From NCBI GenBank assembly GCA_018907035.1, contig JACCIC010000365.1:107552-171551 (forward strand): a stretch of 64,000 nt of DNA. Reading direction: 5' to 3'. Shown here in pieces: positions 1 to 11,365 of the stretch (position 1 is its first letter; the number at the start of each line of letters is the position of its first letter). Made by a program: the position numbers and the translations under genes. The DNA is from Sycobia sp. Sy_11 (taxonomy: Eukaryota; Arthropoda; Insecta; Hymenoptera; Epichrysomallidae). The notes under the pieces are model-generated. The model ran no database searches. It saw only the letters and a program-made list of their open reading frames with translations, and had not been told where the DNA came from.

Positions 1-2
1 GG

Positions 3-1558
3 AAACGGGAAGCAAGGCGGCCAATAGGGGTCCGGTCGACTTGCAACCCAAACGTGACCCCAGACGAAAATATTCGAGGATCTTGTTCCTCGAATTCTCA
101 GTCGTCCTCCACTAATCAGATCGAAGAGAGGCCTGATTCAGTTGAGGAAATTCCGTCGACTGAGGAAAATGACAGTAGCGAATTAGATCCCGGCCAAATT
201 GCAGCACGGCCGGAAGAAGCACGCTGATGGATCCCGGTACGAATTACTGAGTATCGGATCCATGCATTGTACGACACCGGCGCGTTTCGTATTGTCATGG
301 GCAAGATCGGGTTACAATTAGCAACGGCTTGCCAGCGAGAGTTCCGCCCAGCGTTTGGAGTTGGTGCTAGAAGCCCAGGGAACTCTCCGCTTTACGTCAC
401 AGGTCACGTCGAACTGCCGTTCGAATTGGCAGGGATCACGCGCAACGTGTTAGTTGCTGTGATCCCAAACCTTGAAGTAGATTGCTACGTAGGAGCCAAT
501 TTCGCACGAGCGGTCGGTACCATCCATGATCCGATTGATAATTCGCTGTGGGTCCAAGTAGCGAATATACGGGTCAGGATGGAAGTAGCCGCAGTCACAT
601 GTAATGAAATCCAACGACTGGCACCGTTGCGATTGACTGACGGCTTATCTTCTGAAATTATTCGGGTAGGCGAAATAAACTCAGAAGAAAATACTGGTTT
701 TGATCTGTCCATGGAGTTTTCGAGGTTAGCATCCATTGGTCTCGCGGATATATCACGGCAGGAGCAAGAACGTATGAAGAAGCTCTTAAATAAAATCCTG
801 ACGGCGGGAGAAGTGCCACTGGGACGTACGACGTGGGCAGAACATATGATAGATGTAGGAGATGCTCGCCCTATACGCCAAAAGGCATATCGAGTCTCTA
901 TGAAAATACAAGAAGAGATGCTTTCTGAAGTTAGAGAAATGTTAGAGACTGGAGTAGTCGAACCATCCACAAGTGGATGGTCACGCCCAGTGGTGATGGT
1001 ACGTAAAAGTAACGGGAAGTATAGATTTTGCATCGACCTTCGAAAAGTTAATTTAGTTTCGAAACCTGAATCATATCTGTTACTGGTCCATGTCAGGACC
1101 AGATTCTAAGGAAGCTACAATCAAGCAGATATATTTCTACCTTAGATCTGAGTAGCGCGTATCATCAAATACCACTTCATCCGGAATCCAAACCGATAAC
1201 AGCATTTACGGTACCTGGAATGGGATTGTTCAAGTTTACCAGGATGCCCTTCGGTCTATCTAACGCTGGAGCGTCGTTTCAACGACTCATAGACCGAATT
1301 ATCGGGCCAGACCTCGAGCCGAATGCCTTTTCATATCTAGACGATATTATCATCGCTACTAAGACATTCGAAGAACACTTAGACTCGATACGTCGTGTTC
1401 TTGCTCGAGTACATGAAGCTGGATTCACGATAAACCGAGAAAAGAGTGTCTTTGGACACACCGAAGTCAAATACTTAGGTGTTCTCGTTAATCTTGAGGG
1501 ATTCCGCCCCGATCCCGAGAAGATCGAACCAGTAATGCACTACACGGAACCGAGAAAC
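3..1558 (+). pseudogene. pol: Gypsy E1 pol fragment: protease and reverse transcriptase
   Basis: The frame is open from the left edge except for a TGA at 225-227. The protease active site reads ALYDTGAF at about 261-284, the usual D-T-G-A. After a linker, RT begins with WSRPVVMVRKSNGKYRFCID at about 976-1035. The frame is lost between 1080 and 1111, then resumes one frame over with DLSSAYHQIPL near 1145, the polymerase signature YLDD near 1337-1348 and VKYLGVLVN near 1467-1493. The fingers, palm and start of the connection are recognisable; the thumb end is cut by a deletion near 1560. It would copy element RNA into cDNA in the virus-like particle if intact. There is no ATG at the start because this is an internal part of a polyprotein. 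Confidence 0.85.
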
Positions 1559-2531
1559 CTGAATTCATACCCTTACTCCACCGTACCATCCGCAGGCTAA
1601 TCCATTGGAGCAGGTTAACAGGACTTTGAAATCCCGCATAATGGCGTTCGTAGAAGAATCTCATAATATGTGGGACGAGAAACTCGTTGAGTTGAATTTC
1701 TCACTAAATATGAAGCCACATAGTTCCACCGGATACTCTCCGGCTCTATTAAATTTTGGACAAGAGCTGACACCGCCAGGAACTCTCCGCCGTAGCCAGG
1801 ATCAAGCTACGGCGGAAACTCAACAAAGAGAAAGAGAGAGTTCCTGGCTGGCGAAAATGAGTAAGTAGAAAGAACGCCAAGAGGCCGCAAAGACACGATC
1901 CCAAGGACAACAGCGTCGCCAAGCAGAGTATTATAATGCAAAGCGACGTCCTTCTCCATACCAAGTGGGTGACCTGGTATGGAAGAAAAATCGTGTCTTA
2001 TCCTCGACGGCTCAAGGGGTAATATCTTAATTAGCCTCTAAATACGTGGGTCCTTTTATTATAGTACAAAAGAAAGGGACTAATACGTATAAGCTGGAAG
2101 GTTGTCACGGACGGATTGAACAGTTAGTTCACGCTGAACAACTCAAGCCGTACGTCCAACCCGAGGAAAACGATCTCTTGGACGATACTTCTACGGAACC
2201 AGAGGATGAGGTTTTATCCCAACCACCCCTGGAACCAGAAGAAGAAGAAATGAATCCTCAACCTCCGTTAGATCACGACCAAGTGACGAGCGACTCACCT
2301 GTAATGCGAGAGTCTTTACCAGCGGGTGAAGATTCTAGAGCGAGGTCCTCTGCGCAGGACGATCCCCAGAATACTCGCGAAGCGTTAGGTTTCATTCCGG
2401 GTAGGAAACGAGGTCGTCCGCGTAAAAATAAACTTTTGATCCAGCGGTCTTCGTCTCAAGATATGGCGTCCTCTCGTCGAAAGGACCCAACAGAACGAAG
2501 ACCACTTGGGAGGCCACGGAAGGAGAAATAG
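1559..2531 (+). pseudogene. pol: Gypsy E1 pol fragment: integrase C-terminal part with AT-hook-like tail
   Basis: Directly after the RT fragment the sequence resumes inside integrase with PPYHPQANPLEQVNRTLKSR, the region of the last catalytic Glu, at about 1574-1633. RNase H, the HHCC zinc domain and the first two catalytic Asp of integrase are missing, so a deletion of well over 1 kb of coding sequence joins RT to integrase. A TAG at 1866-1868 and a TAA near 2028-2030 interrupt the remainder. The C-terminal domain is seen as YQVGDLVWKKNRVL and KYVGPFIIVQKKG. The tail is acidic, then ends in two AT-hook-like motifs, GRKRGRPRKNK (2400-2432) and RRPLGRPRKEK (2496-2528). Confidence 0.8.
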
Positions 2532-2579
2532 TTTTCCCCTTCCTATTAATATAATTCGTCCTTCTTTTATTTGTTTCAG
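2532..2579 (+). promoter_or_regulatory. Splice-acceptor-like tract between pol and post-pol ORF of E1
   Basis: Pyrimidine-rich run ending TTTGTTTCAG directly before ATGGAC. A possible branch-point-like CCTATTAAT lies near 2541. It matches the layout in E2 (minus strand, AG at 14011-14012) and E3 (minus strand, AG at 57294-57295). Confidence 0.45.
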
Positions 2580-2933
2580 ATGGACAATTTGATGGACGAA
2601 TCCTTCGTTGCCCGTTTTAAGGAGCTGCTCGGGGAGTTGTGGGAGCAAGGTTTGGCCTTGACGGTAGTCCGTCGGGGCTACCGATCTGCTCGCCCCATCC
2701 CTCCGAGTTGGTTCCTTCCGGAACCCTCCTCCAAGGTGATCGAAGAGATGGAGGAGGAAGGTCCGGATTCGGACGAGGGGGAATACGTCCCCCTCAGACG
2801 TCCTAAGTCGACGTCGGGGTCCTCCCGTCCAAATGGCAACGGAGGAAGAAGGGGGCCTCATTCGCCTCCTACCACTCCAAGTACCCAGACCACCCTTGGT
2901 CTGGGTACTTGGTTTTTTTTTAATTTAAATTAA
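2580..2933 (+). CDS. Post-pol ORF of gypsy E1, unknown function
   Basis: About 117 codons from the ATG at 2580, which lies directly after the acceptor-like TTTATTTGTTTCAG (2566-2579), 49 bases past the pol stop. The start is chosen because the acceptor abuts it. The protein is acidic in its middle (EEMEEEGPDSDEGEYV), with an amphipathic N-terminal stretch FKELLGELWEQG and a proline-rich, low-complexity end. No signal peptide or membrane segment is visible, so it does not look like an envelope protein. Its last codons run through the hairpin at 2877-2912 and the T tract, so the natural C-terminus may be altered. I do not recognise the family. Position after pol suggests expression from a spliced RNA; this is inference. 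Confidence 0.45.
   Translation: MDNLMDESFVARFKELLGELWEQGLALTVVRRGYRSARPIPPSWFLPEPSSKVIEEMEEEGPDSDEGEYVPLRRPKSTSGSSRPNGNGGRRGPHSPPTTPSTQTTLGLGTWFFFNLN
2877..2920 (+). terminator. 16-bp perfect hairpin followed by eight T
   Basis: CCAAGTACCCAGACCA (2877-2892) and its exact reverse complement (2897-2912) are separated by four bases and followed by T8 (2913-2920). It looks like an intrinsic terminator or a structured 3' end, sitting where the GC-rich element ends and AT-rich DNA begins. In a nuclear genome a T run could stop RNA polymerase III; whether this site acts so is unknown. Confidence 0.5.
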
Positions 2934-4700
2934 TTTAAATTAAAATTAAAATTATTAAATTAATTAAAATTAAAATTTTAAATTAAAGGTTAATTTAGAT
3001 TAAAATTATTTAAATTAACATATATCTATATGTACCATTTCATTAGCTAAAAATGTAAAATTCCATATAAATTGTTAGAAGTGGTATCCAATATAAGTTG
3101 TGTTTTGTTTTTTTTACTAATATACATTTGTGAATTATTAATTATTTAAGCAAACAAATTAAAGTTCATTTTATTGGGGCCCCTCTTTGATACGTCAACA
3201 AGTACAACTTCCTTAAAACAATTATTTATTTAACCTATTTAAATCGTGACAAAATTTCAAATTCAAATTTTAATGTTAATTTATATTTATAAAAATTGAT
3301 ATATTTATTTTGGCCATTAATTCCATCAGCGATTCTACTACTTCTATATGAATTTATACTTTTTTCTTTACATATATTAAATTTTCTACTACATTACTTT
3401 TATCAACGTGTAGTTCTTTTTTTCGAATCTAAAACAAACTTATTTCTTTGGTTTTTTAAAATTATCCGTTGGGATTTGTCAGTATAGGGTGTAATTGAAA
3501 ATTTTATTTTAAAAAAGTGCTACGTGTCAAAAAATGACATTTCGTTTTTAAATGTTGTTGTTTTTAATTGCATCAAACTGGTGACTCCAATAACTTTTTC
3601 TATCATTCAAAAATGGATTTCAAGATTTTTCAATTCTTATGGATTTGGCAAACTATACAACTAGGTGAAGTTAATTTTTGAAACCGAACGTAGATTTTCT
3701 TACAATTATATTGACTAAATTGTTATAGTTAAATATATATTTATATTAAATATATGCTTTAGTACTATATACTTAAATAGTAAGTCTGCATTACAAAATA
3801 AAGTGTTACTCATTAAATATTTTATTATTTTAAATAAATATTTAAAAAGAGGAAACAAAGCACTTTATTTAAAATATGTAAATTTATAATTAATATAAAT
3901 AAACTATAAAAAATACATTTTTTTTGGTTCTAAATATTTGGAAGATAGAAGTTATATATGTATTTCAGACAAATAATTTCGTTTTGAGAAATATTTTTTT
4001 TCGTATAAATAAGTTGTACATTACTTAAGAATGCAGAATTTTTTGTGCACATATTCTTGAAGATAACAGAAATAATAACAGTATTCAAACATTTTATTTA
4101 TTTACATGATCTTTATTAAATTAATAAGTAAGTTAATTGGATGTGTTACAGTTAGTTTTTGTTGGGATTAAGACGAAATATGCTGCGCAATTTTTTAGAA
4201 ATGATTATTACTATAATGAAGATCGCTATAACATATAATAATACGTCAAATAATCGTTTAATATTTTTATAAATGCTGTTGAAAACTTTGATCCCCTTGA
4301 TCAAACAACAAGTCGGAAGTTCCAAATCTTATAAAAGCTTTGCTCGCAGACGTAATAAATATATTCGAATGAATTCGAAATGCTATTTTAACCAGGGATT
4401 TTTTTAGAATATTGTACTGCATTTCTTTGAAATAAACCAAATTTCTAACTATTAAAGTGTTTAAATAAGTAAAGAAAAATATCATTTATAATCAACACTG
4501 AAGAAAATTGAAATTCGAGTGATTTTGATAATATTAAGTTCGCGGATAATACTTTTAAACGATTTCGAGTGCACGGCAAGTTGTTTCGCTCTATTAAATG
4601 CTTAACTTTGGTATTCACCGCTAGGTGGCGAACATGTCGTTGGATCACATATAAAGGTTTGGCGAAGTTTAATCTACATATAACCAAGCCAACGTCGATA
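2919..4700. other. AT-rich spacer, no gene seen
   Basis: From 2919 to about 3010 the sequence is a simple alternation of TTAAATT/AAAATT words. The rest is AT-rich with only short open frames and no family I recognise. Its right part should contain the 5' end of the Helitron, which I could not place. An inverted repeat CACCGCTAGGTG lies at 4616-4627 ahead of the Helitron coding region. Confidence 0.6.
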
Positions 4701-4741
4701 TTTTTCTAGAAATTTGTGCTTCTTGCCTAATTCAGATAAAT

Positions 4742-7443
4742 TTGCTGATTAATTGTTTTTTAATTCAAAATATCATTCCCAGATCGTTGAAAAGTTCTCT
4801 TAGTAGGAATACTACACATGCTAGACGACAGTCTACATTACGATTATATAAGACTACTAATCAGAGTAATTTTAGACGTGTTCGAGAAAGACAGTCCATA
4901 GCTCTGTGTCGAGCTTCTACTGTTACTCAACAAACTGAATTTGAACTTTTACAATAAGACACAATTGCATCTAATATTGCTGAATTAAGAACTGTAACTT
5001 TAAAATTTCGCTCAGCTTTTGAATACAATCCTGCTTTTGATTACCTGCATATTAACTACTTACAAATTGGTGTAATGAACACAATATGCAGTCATTGTTC
5101 AGCAAAAAAATGGAAAAGTGAAGCACCTTCAATGTGCTGTTCTGGTGGCAAAATTTCACTTCCTCAACTTGAGTTAATAGAGCCTCTACGCGAATTAATA
5201 TTAGGAACACATCCTTTGTCAAAAAATTTTCTTGCCAATATAAGGAAATATAATAGTTTGTTTCAAATGACCTCATTTGGAGCCAAGGAAATTGTAGAAG
5301 GTAATTTTATGCCTACATTTAAAATTCGGGAGCAAGTTTACCATCGTATAGGAAGTTTATTTCCTGCTTCTGGTGAAAAAGAACAATTTTTACAAATTTT
5401 TTTCATATCGGAAGCTGATCAAATTTTTATACAAAATAATATTATTCCAAATTTAAACCATGAGTTAATACAAATATTGCAAGATTTTTTATTACAAAAT
5501 AATAATTTAATAAAAGAGTTCAAATATAATGTAGAACATAATAGGAACCTAGAGGATTTAAAATTAATAATTCATGCCGATCGCGTACCTGCCAACCAAC
5601 ACAGAGGTCGGTATAATGCTCCAACTACTAACCAAGTAGCTATTTTAATGGTTGATGATGATAAAGGACTCAGAGATATTGTTCTACATTGTCGGCATGG
5701 ACCATTGCAGAAAGTTTCAGAATTACATCGTTCCTACGATGCTCTGCAGTATCCTCCTATATTTTCTAGAGGCGAAGATGGTTATTGTTTAAATATTTCT
5801 TTAAATGATAATCCTCAGCGAAAAGTTTCATGTATGCAATTTTATGCATATAGATTTATGATAAGGAACAATAACGGTAACCTCCTGCATCATTATAAAT
5901 CCTTATTGAATCAATATTGCGTTGATATGATGGCTAAAATGATATCTGAAAGATTAGCTTTTATTTGTTTCAATCAGCAAAAATTGCGAGCAGATGATTA
6001 TATACATCTCCGAGATACTCTTGAGCAAGATGCTAATGTAAATACTAAAAATATAGGGCAACGCATAATGCTCCCATCATCAGTTCTGGATCTCCACGAT
6101 ATATGCATGAGAAATCACAAGATGCTATGGCGTATGTGCGTAAATATGGGCGTCCAGATTTAATTATAACTTTTACGTGCAACCCTGAATGGCTAGAAAT
6201 AAAGCAGGAACTAATTTCTGATCAAACGTCCAAAGATAGATATGATATTATTTCTAGAGTTTTTTATTTAGACCTGATAATATTTAATAGACCTGATTAC
6301 TAAAAAGGAAGTATTTAATAAAGTTAATTGCTATTCACTTAGTATTGAATGGCAAAAACGAGGATTACCTCATAGTCATTTTTTGGTGTGGTTAGAAACT
6401 AAAATTCGACCAGATGAGATCGATGTTATAATTTCTGCAGAGCTTCCGGACAAAAATATTGAACCAATACTGTATGAAATGGTACGCAAGCACATGTGTC
6501 ATGGTCCATGCGGGGATATCAATAGGTCGTTACCGTGCATGATGAATGGAAAATGTTCCAAAAAATATCCTCGAGCATTTATTTCTGATATTCAAACTGC
6601 AGATGATGGTTATCCCAGTTAGCGCAGAAGAAGTCCTGAAAACGGCGGTTTAACAGCAGCTTTACATATGCGAGGTAATTTAATTGATATAGACAATAGA
6701 TGGATTGTTCCATACTGTCCACTCCTCTTGCGCTGTTTCAATGCGCATATAAACGTTGAGTTTTTTAATTCCGTGCAAGCTATCAGATATATATGCAAAT
6801 ATACTACCAAAGGGTCAGACCAGGCTACAGTTTCTGTTGAGAATTAAAATGATGAATTAAATCAATATCTTAATGGTCGATATATATGTTCATCCGAGGC
6901 TTACTGGAGATTTTTAGATTTTCCAATTCATGTACGATATCCAACTGTCATTCATTTAGCAGTTCATTTAGAAAATCATCAACTTGTTTACTTCATTGAA
7001 GAAAATATGCAAAATGTTCTTAAAGGTCCTCAGCAAACTACATTAACAGCTTTCTTTGAACTTTGTCGCTCAGATGAATTTGCTAAAATATTGCTATATC
7101 CTGAAGTACCTAGCTATTATATTTGGCGAGGCAATAATATTATTAGAAGGAAACGTGGAGTTACCGTTAAAGAATTTCCCGGAGTTAAAAAAGATGATGC
7201 TTTGGGTAGAGTATATACTATTCATCCAAATCAAAGTGAATGTTTTTATTTGAGTCTTTTAATGCATAATGTTAAAGGTCCTATCTCATTTAATGATTTA
7301 AAGACTGTTAATGCTGTTCCACAACAGACATTTCAAGCTGCGTGTGTTGCGCTTTGCTTAGTAGAAAATGATAGTCATTGGAAGGATACTTTATTCGATG
7401 TTTCATTATACCAGTCTTCGTTTAAATTAAGAGAATTGTATTA
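4742..7443 (+). pseudogene. Helitron Rep (HUH nuclease) part of Rep-helicase
   Basis: The N-terminal part includes a Cys-X2-Cys pair (MNTICSHC) and a Helitron-like N-terminal domain from about 5075 to 6160. A TAA at 4955-4957 interrupts it. A frame change near 6100-6160 leads to RPDLIITFTCNPEW, and a second near 6300 restores the first frame. The metal-binding motif reads RGLPHSHFLVWL with the two His codons at 6371-6373 and 6377-6379, so the middle residue is Ser rather than hydrophobic. The paired catalytic tyrosines are in RYICKYTTKG, Tyr codons 6788-6790 and 6800-6802. Stops at 6620 and near 6846 also break the frame. The protein would nick and rejoin single strands during rolling-circle-like transposition. 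Confidence 0.85.
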
Positions 7444-9105
7444 GTATTTTGTCATCCAGCTGAACCACATGTATTATGGGAACTATTCCAGAAGGATTTT
7501 TGTCAAGATATTTTATATCAAATTCGTCGGCAAACTAACAATTTCGAAATAAATTTTTCAACTGAAATATTTAATAAAGGTCTTATTGAAATTGAAAATA
7601 TTGTGATCACTCTTGGTGGAAAATATTTATGTAATTTTGGTTTCCAACTTCTATACGTAAGAATCACGAGAACATAAATGCTCATGATACAATGTTGCTA
7701 CATAATTTTGATAGTGATGAATTAATAGTGGATTAGTACTAGAACTAAATTAGTAGTGGATCAATCTGAAGCATTTCACATTATTTGTAGCAGTATAAAT
7801 AAGAATAATCCTATGGTTTTTTTTAGATGCTCCTGGAGGTACTGGGAAAACATTTTTAATAAATCTTTTTCTGTCTCAAATTAGGTCAACTGGAAATATT
7901 GCAATTGGGGTGGCTTCATCAGGTATTGCTGCTACACTTATCCATGGTGGAAGAACTGCACATTCGACTTTTAAGTTGCCATTAAATGTTTCATGTAGTC
8001 AACAATCAGTTTTTTCTATTCGTAAAAATGGACCTTTGGGTAGACTTCTACAAGAAACTAAGCTTATAATATGGGATGAATGCACAATGAGTCATCGAGC
8101 TCATATTGAAGCCCTTAATCTAAGCCTTCAAGATATTCTCTCTTGCAGTAAATTAATGGGTGGAATAACTGTTGTTTTGCAGGAGATTTTCGACAAACAT
8201 TACCTGTCATTGCAAGAGAAACAAGGGCAGATATTGTTGAAGCATGTCTGAAATCATCGCCAATATGGAAAAGCGTTCAAACGCTCAGATTATCGACTAA
8301 TATGAGAGTTCACCTTGGGGAAGGAAATGCTGACATTCCTTTAAAGTTATTAACTATTGGAAATGGAACTATATTTAATAATCGTGGCTATATTTCTAAA
8401 ATCAATTGTAATATTGGTACAATTTTATATACTGTAGATCACATAATTTCTTATATTTATCCTCAAGTTGACAGCCTATTAGAAAAGTCGTTTGAGTAGC
8501 TTTGCGATATATCGATAATTATGCCTCGAAATCTGTCTGCTTTTGAAATTAATAGTATTATTTTAGAAAAAGTTCGAGATACATTTAAGGAATATACATC
8601 CATTGATGTTACTCTTAATACTGAAGATGCTATTTATCTTCCAACAGAGTTCTTAAATTTTTTAAATCCTGCAGGATTTCCATCACATATTCTTCGAGTG
8701 AAATTAGGAGTTCCAATGATTTTACTACGAAACCTTAATCCTCCAAGGTTATGTAATGGCACGAGATTGCGAGTAAAGCATATGAGCAATCATATTATTG
8801 AAACGACTATTTTAACTGGCCCAGCTGCAAGCGAGACGGCTCTGATACCCCGAATCCCAATGATCCCAACAGATTTACCATTTCAGTTTAAAAGATTGCA
8901 GTTTCCAATAAAACTTTCTTTTGCGATTACAATTAATAAAGCCTAGGGACAAACATTTAAACATATCGGCATATATTTACGATCAGATTGTTTTTCACAT
9001 AATCAATTATATGTTACACTTTCTAGAACTGATAATTCTGAAAATCAATTGTTACCACAAAATCTAACTGTTATAAAAAATATCATATATCCAGAAGTAT
9101 TATAA
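7444..9105 (+). pseudogene. Helitron helicase (Pif1-like) part of Rep-helicase
   Basis: After the TAG near 7442-7444 the frame recovers in pieces. The Walker A motif reads DAPGGTGKTFLINL from 7826. It is followed by GVASSGIAATLIHGGRTAHS, the Walker B-like IIWDECTMSHR near 8070-8100, and QTLPVIARETRADIVEACL one frame over near 8190-8250. A further section resembles the Pif1 C-terminal region (FPSHILRVKLGVPMILLRNL, 8686-8745), and the last helicase motif survives as QLYVTLSRT near 9005. Several frame changes and stops, including a TAG at 8944-8946, show it is inactive. It would unwind DNA 5'-3' during transposition. Confidence 0.8.
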
Positions 9106-9139
9106 TTTTAATATTAAAAGAAATCCTTTACTTCAATGC

Positions 9140-9161
9140 GAAGCCGAGACGGGGGATGCTA

Positions 9162-9162
<1 letters not shown>
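9140..9162 (+). other. Helitron 3' terminus ending CTAG
   Basis: The GC-rich stretch AAGCCGAGACGGGGGATGCTAG follows the helicase stop by about 50 bases and contains a short CCG/CGG stem a few bases before CTAG. This is the form expected of a Helitron 3' end. The host base after it is T. Confidence 0.65.

Positions 9163-9203
<41 letters not shown>
9163..9203. repeat. TA microsatellite flanking the Helitron
   Basis: About 40 bases of alternating TA directly after the Helitron terminus. Confidence 0.9.
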
Positions 9204-9206
<3 letters not shown>

Positions 9207-10016
9207 AGGAAATATTTTCAGGACAAAAGAAAAAATAACTGAAGAACACTGATTTCACTATAAACGTAATATATATTTTGAAAGAATGTCACACGCAGTT
9301 ATACGAAAGCAATGGCTGACGTTCGCACTCTATCCTGCCAAAATACAAAACCGTGTTGCACACCAACATACATTGATATTCGTTCAGAATATATAGTAGT
9401 GGAGTGCTCTTAATTACCTATACATAGATACTTGCAGTATCGCAGTGCTCCCTGAACCTTTCATTTCCATTTACCATTAGTACTTAGGGATTCCCCGGCC
9501 TCAATGTCTATCGGTTATCATTATGGGAGTTTTGCTATTGGTTCGGTATGTGCAAGAAGTTATGCGATACTTTAGGTACTTTTCAGATAATCTTTATTTT
9601 CTTTGCATATTCTTTCTCAGGATTTAAATAATATGTTCTAAATTAATTCTAATTTTAAGTATACAATTGAAGAAAAGTAAAAATTTTCATTATGATTATC
9701 TATTTTCAGACTTGGAGTGTGGATATATATTTCAGTTAACTACCGGATTTATTCACCTCTAAAATTTGTGGGAAGGGGCCTGGCAAGATCATACTTGCTT
9801 ATTGATAATAAGTTATTTATAGTTTGTAGTTCTATCAAGTTTATATATTAGTCGGTAGACTAATTTGATTGATCATTCAAAATATAAACGTTATAATTAG
9901 AATTATTAATTCTAATATTTAATCGTTAGCATAATCACCATCGTCATTCGTTTTATTATTTACACATAATTTCTAATTATTATTAATAGAAAAGTATTGT
10001 TGAAAATGAAATGCCT
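9204..10016. other. AT-rich spacer, no gene seen
   Basis: No open frame of note and no family recognised. Confidence 0.6.
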
Positions 10017-11225
10017 TTTACAAATATATATATGTTATTTTATACATCCCTTCTCTCTTTCCGTTCTATGACTTGAATCCTATAATAAATATAAATCTAA
10101 TTTGGGATATACATTTTTAAAAATAATTCTGTTTTTTTTAATTATTAAGCTGCATTTCAGTTAAAACTATGTATTTATTATTATTTTATAGTATTAGATA
10201 TATTGTGTATAAATTATACTAACTGTTATTTATAAGAACACGCATGAAATGAACTTCGACATTAATTTTAATGATCCATTGTTTTAAGCTGTAATTGTGT
10301 TACATAATTTATTATTTGTTAATACATTTCGGAATATTTAAAAAACATCTTTTGAAAATTCTTATGTGGTATATGAACATTTTTTGGTTTTGTTCCGAAA
10401 AAATTTAAAATTTAATTACTGACGTTATGTTGTTTCCTTTCATCATTGCCAGGTCATCTTACTATTTCAATGATCTGATTTTTTATGTGTTTGTATAATA
10501 TTTTTTATGTAAATATGTCCCTCTTTCGAAATTCGGTTTGGTTTCATAATACGGGGTACGAAAGAACAATTCTCATAAGAAAGAGTGTTGACCGTGGAAC
10601 AAAGTAGTTGTTGATATTTCATTGAAGAACCAATCTTGCGACCCCAAAATTTAACTGAATCATTTTATTTATAAATCTTGCTGTATACCAAATTTCATCA
10701 CTTACTCATCGTCTATTATATATATTGAATTCTTATGAAGTATAATAGGTGGAACGTTAAAGTAAAGATACACGAAATGATCTTTTAACACGATCTTTAT
10801 TATGTAAACATATGTGGCCACTGGGTCTTATTACGATCTACGTCTTTGCTGCCCTGGGCGGCAAATGATTTGTGAGTTTATTATTTAGATGCCTCATGTG
10901 TTTTTATAGGTTTTAAGTTTCTCACAAAGGCTTGCAGAGTTTTGAATTTCGAGTACTGCAGTGAGTCTTGCTTTGTCCTTTCGTTTGAACAGACGTCTTT
11001 TCTTTCCTGGTTTGAAATAAAGTTCATGTTAAAAGATGATTTCGTGTATCTTTATTTTAACATTCCACCTACTATATTTAATAAAAATTCAATAGAAACA
11101 TTTGGTGTTTTTAGATCAAAAAATATTTCAGTATTTTAAATATAGAAATCACTTATTTTGCATATATGATTAAGTAATTGTTTAGCGATAAATATTTTAT
11201 TTAATTTAAAATAAAAAAATTGAAC
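10017..11225 (+). repeat. Isolated, diverged partial copy of the 4.25-kb array unit
   Basis: The sequence follows array copy 1 (24500-26910, leaving out its Penelope insertion) base by base with scattered substitutions, for example TGACTTGAATCCTATAATAA, GTTTTGTTCCGAAAAAATTT and TTGCGACCCCAAAATTTAAC. Homology stops near 11225, just before the part of the unit that holds the TA tract. It lies about 13 kb left of the array, in the same orientation. Confidence 0.85.
10724..11093. mobile_element. Inverted-repeat (MITE-like) element, diverged copy
   Basis: The two ends are imperfect inverted repeats of about 70 bp, starting ATTGAATTCTTATGAAGTAT and ending with its reverse complement up to TTCAAT at 11093. 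The same element occurs in every complete unit of the main array, for example 30221-30589. I see no coding capacity. Confidence 0.55.
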
Positions 11226-11365
11226 TGAACTCGATTTCCAACTTTTGTTTATTACAAGAAAAATTACATGTGCCGAACTGTGGCGTCCGCCATCTTCCGC
11301 GCTATCTCGCATATACACTCGCAGAACGACCCTTACTGCTCCGTTTGGTGGCCGCCGCTCCCTGA

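Larger units (their letters stand above)
1..2933 (+). mobile_element. Gypsy-type LTR retrotransposon E1, decayed, 5' end outside window
   Basis: A Ty3/gypsy pol region reads left to right: aspartic protease, reverse transcriptase, then directly the C-terminal part of integrase and a long acidic tail, followed by a separate post-pol ORF. Gag and the 5' LTR would lie left of the window. In-frame stops, a frameshift near 1080-1111 and a deletion near 1560 show it is dead. I could not define a 3' LTR: the sequence turns into simple AT-rich DNA just after a hairpin at 2877-2920. Confidence 0.85.
4700..9162 (+). mobile_element. Autonomous Helitron, decayed
   Basis: A long broken reading frame encodes an N-terminal Helitron domain, a HUH-type replication initiator and a Pif1-like helicase in the order typical of autonomous Helitrons. 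The 3' end is placed at CTAG (9159-9162), followed by T, as in Helitrons that insert between A and T. The 5' end is approximate, and no TC-type terminus could be fixed. Most of the coding sequence stays in one frame with several in-frame stops, so decay is by substitution plus a few small indels. Confidence 0.85.

Noticed and set aside
485..1033. 182-codon - strand frame
   Set aside because: Antisense shadow of the E1 protease-RT region.
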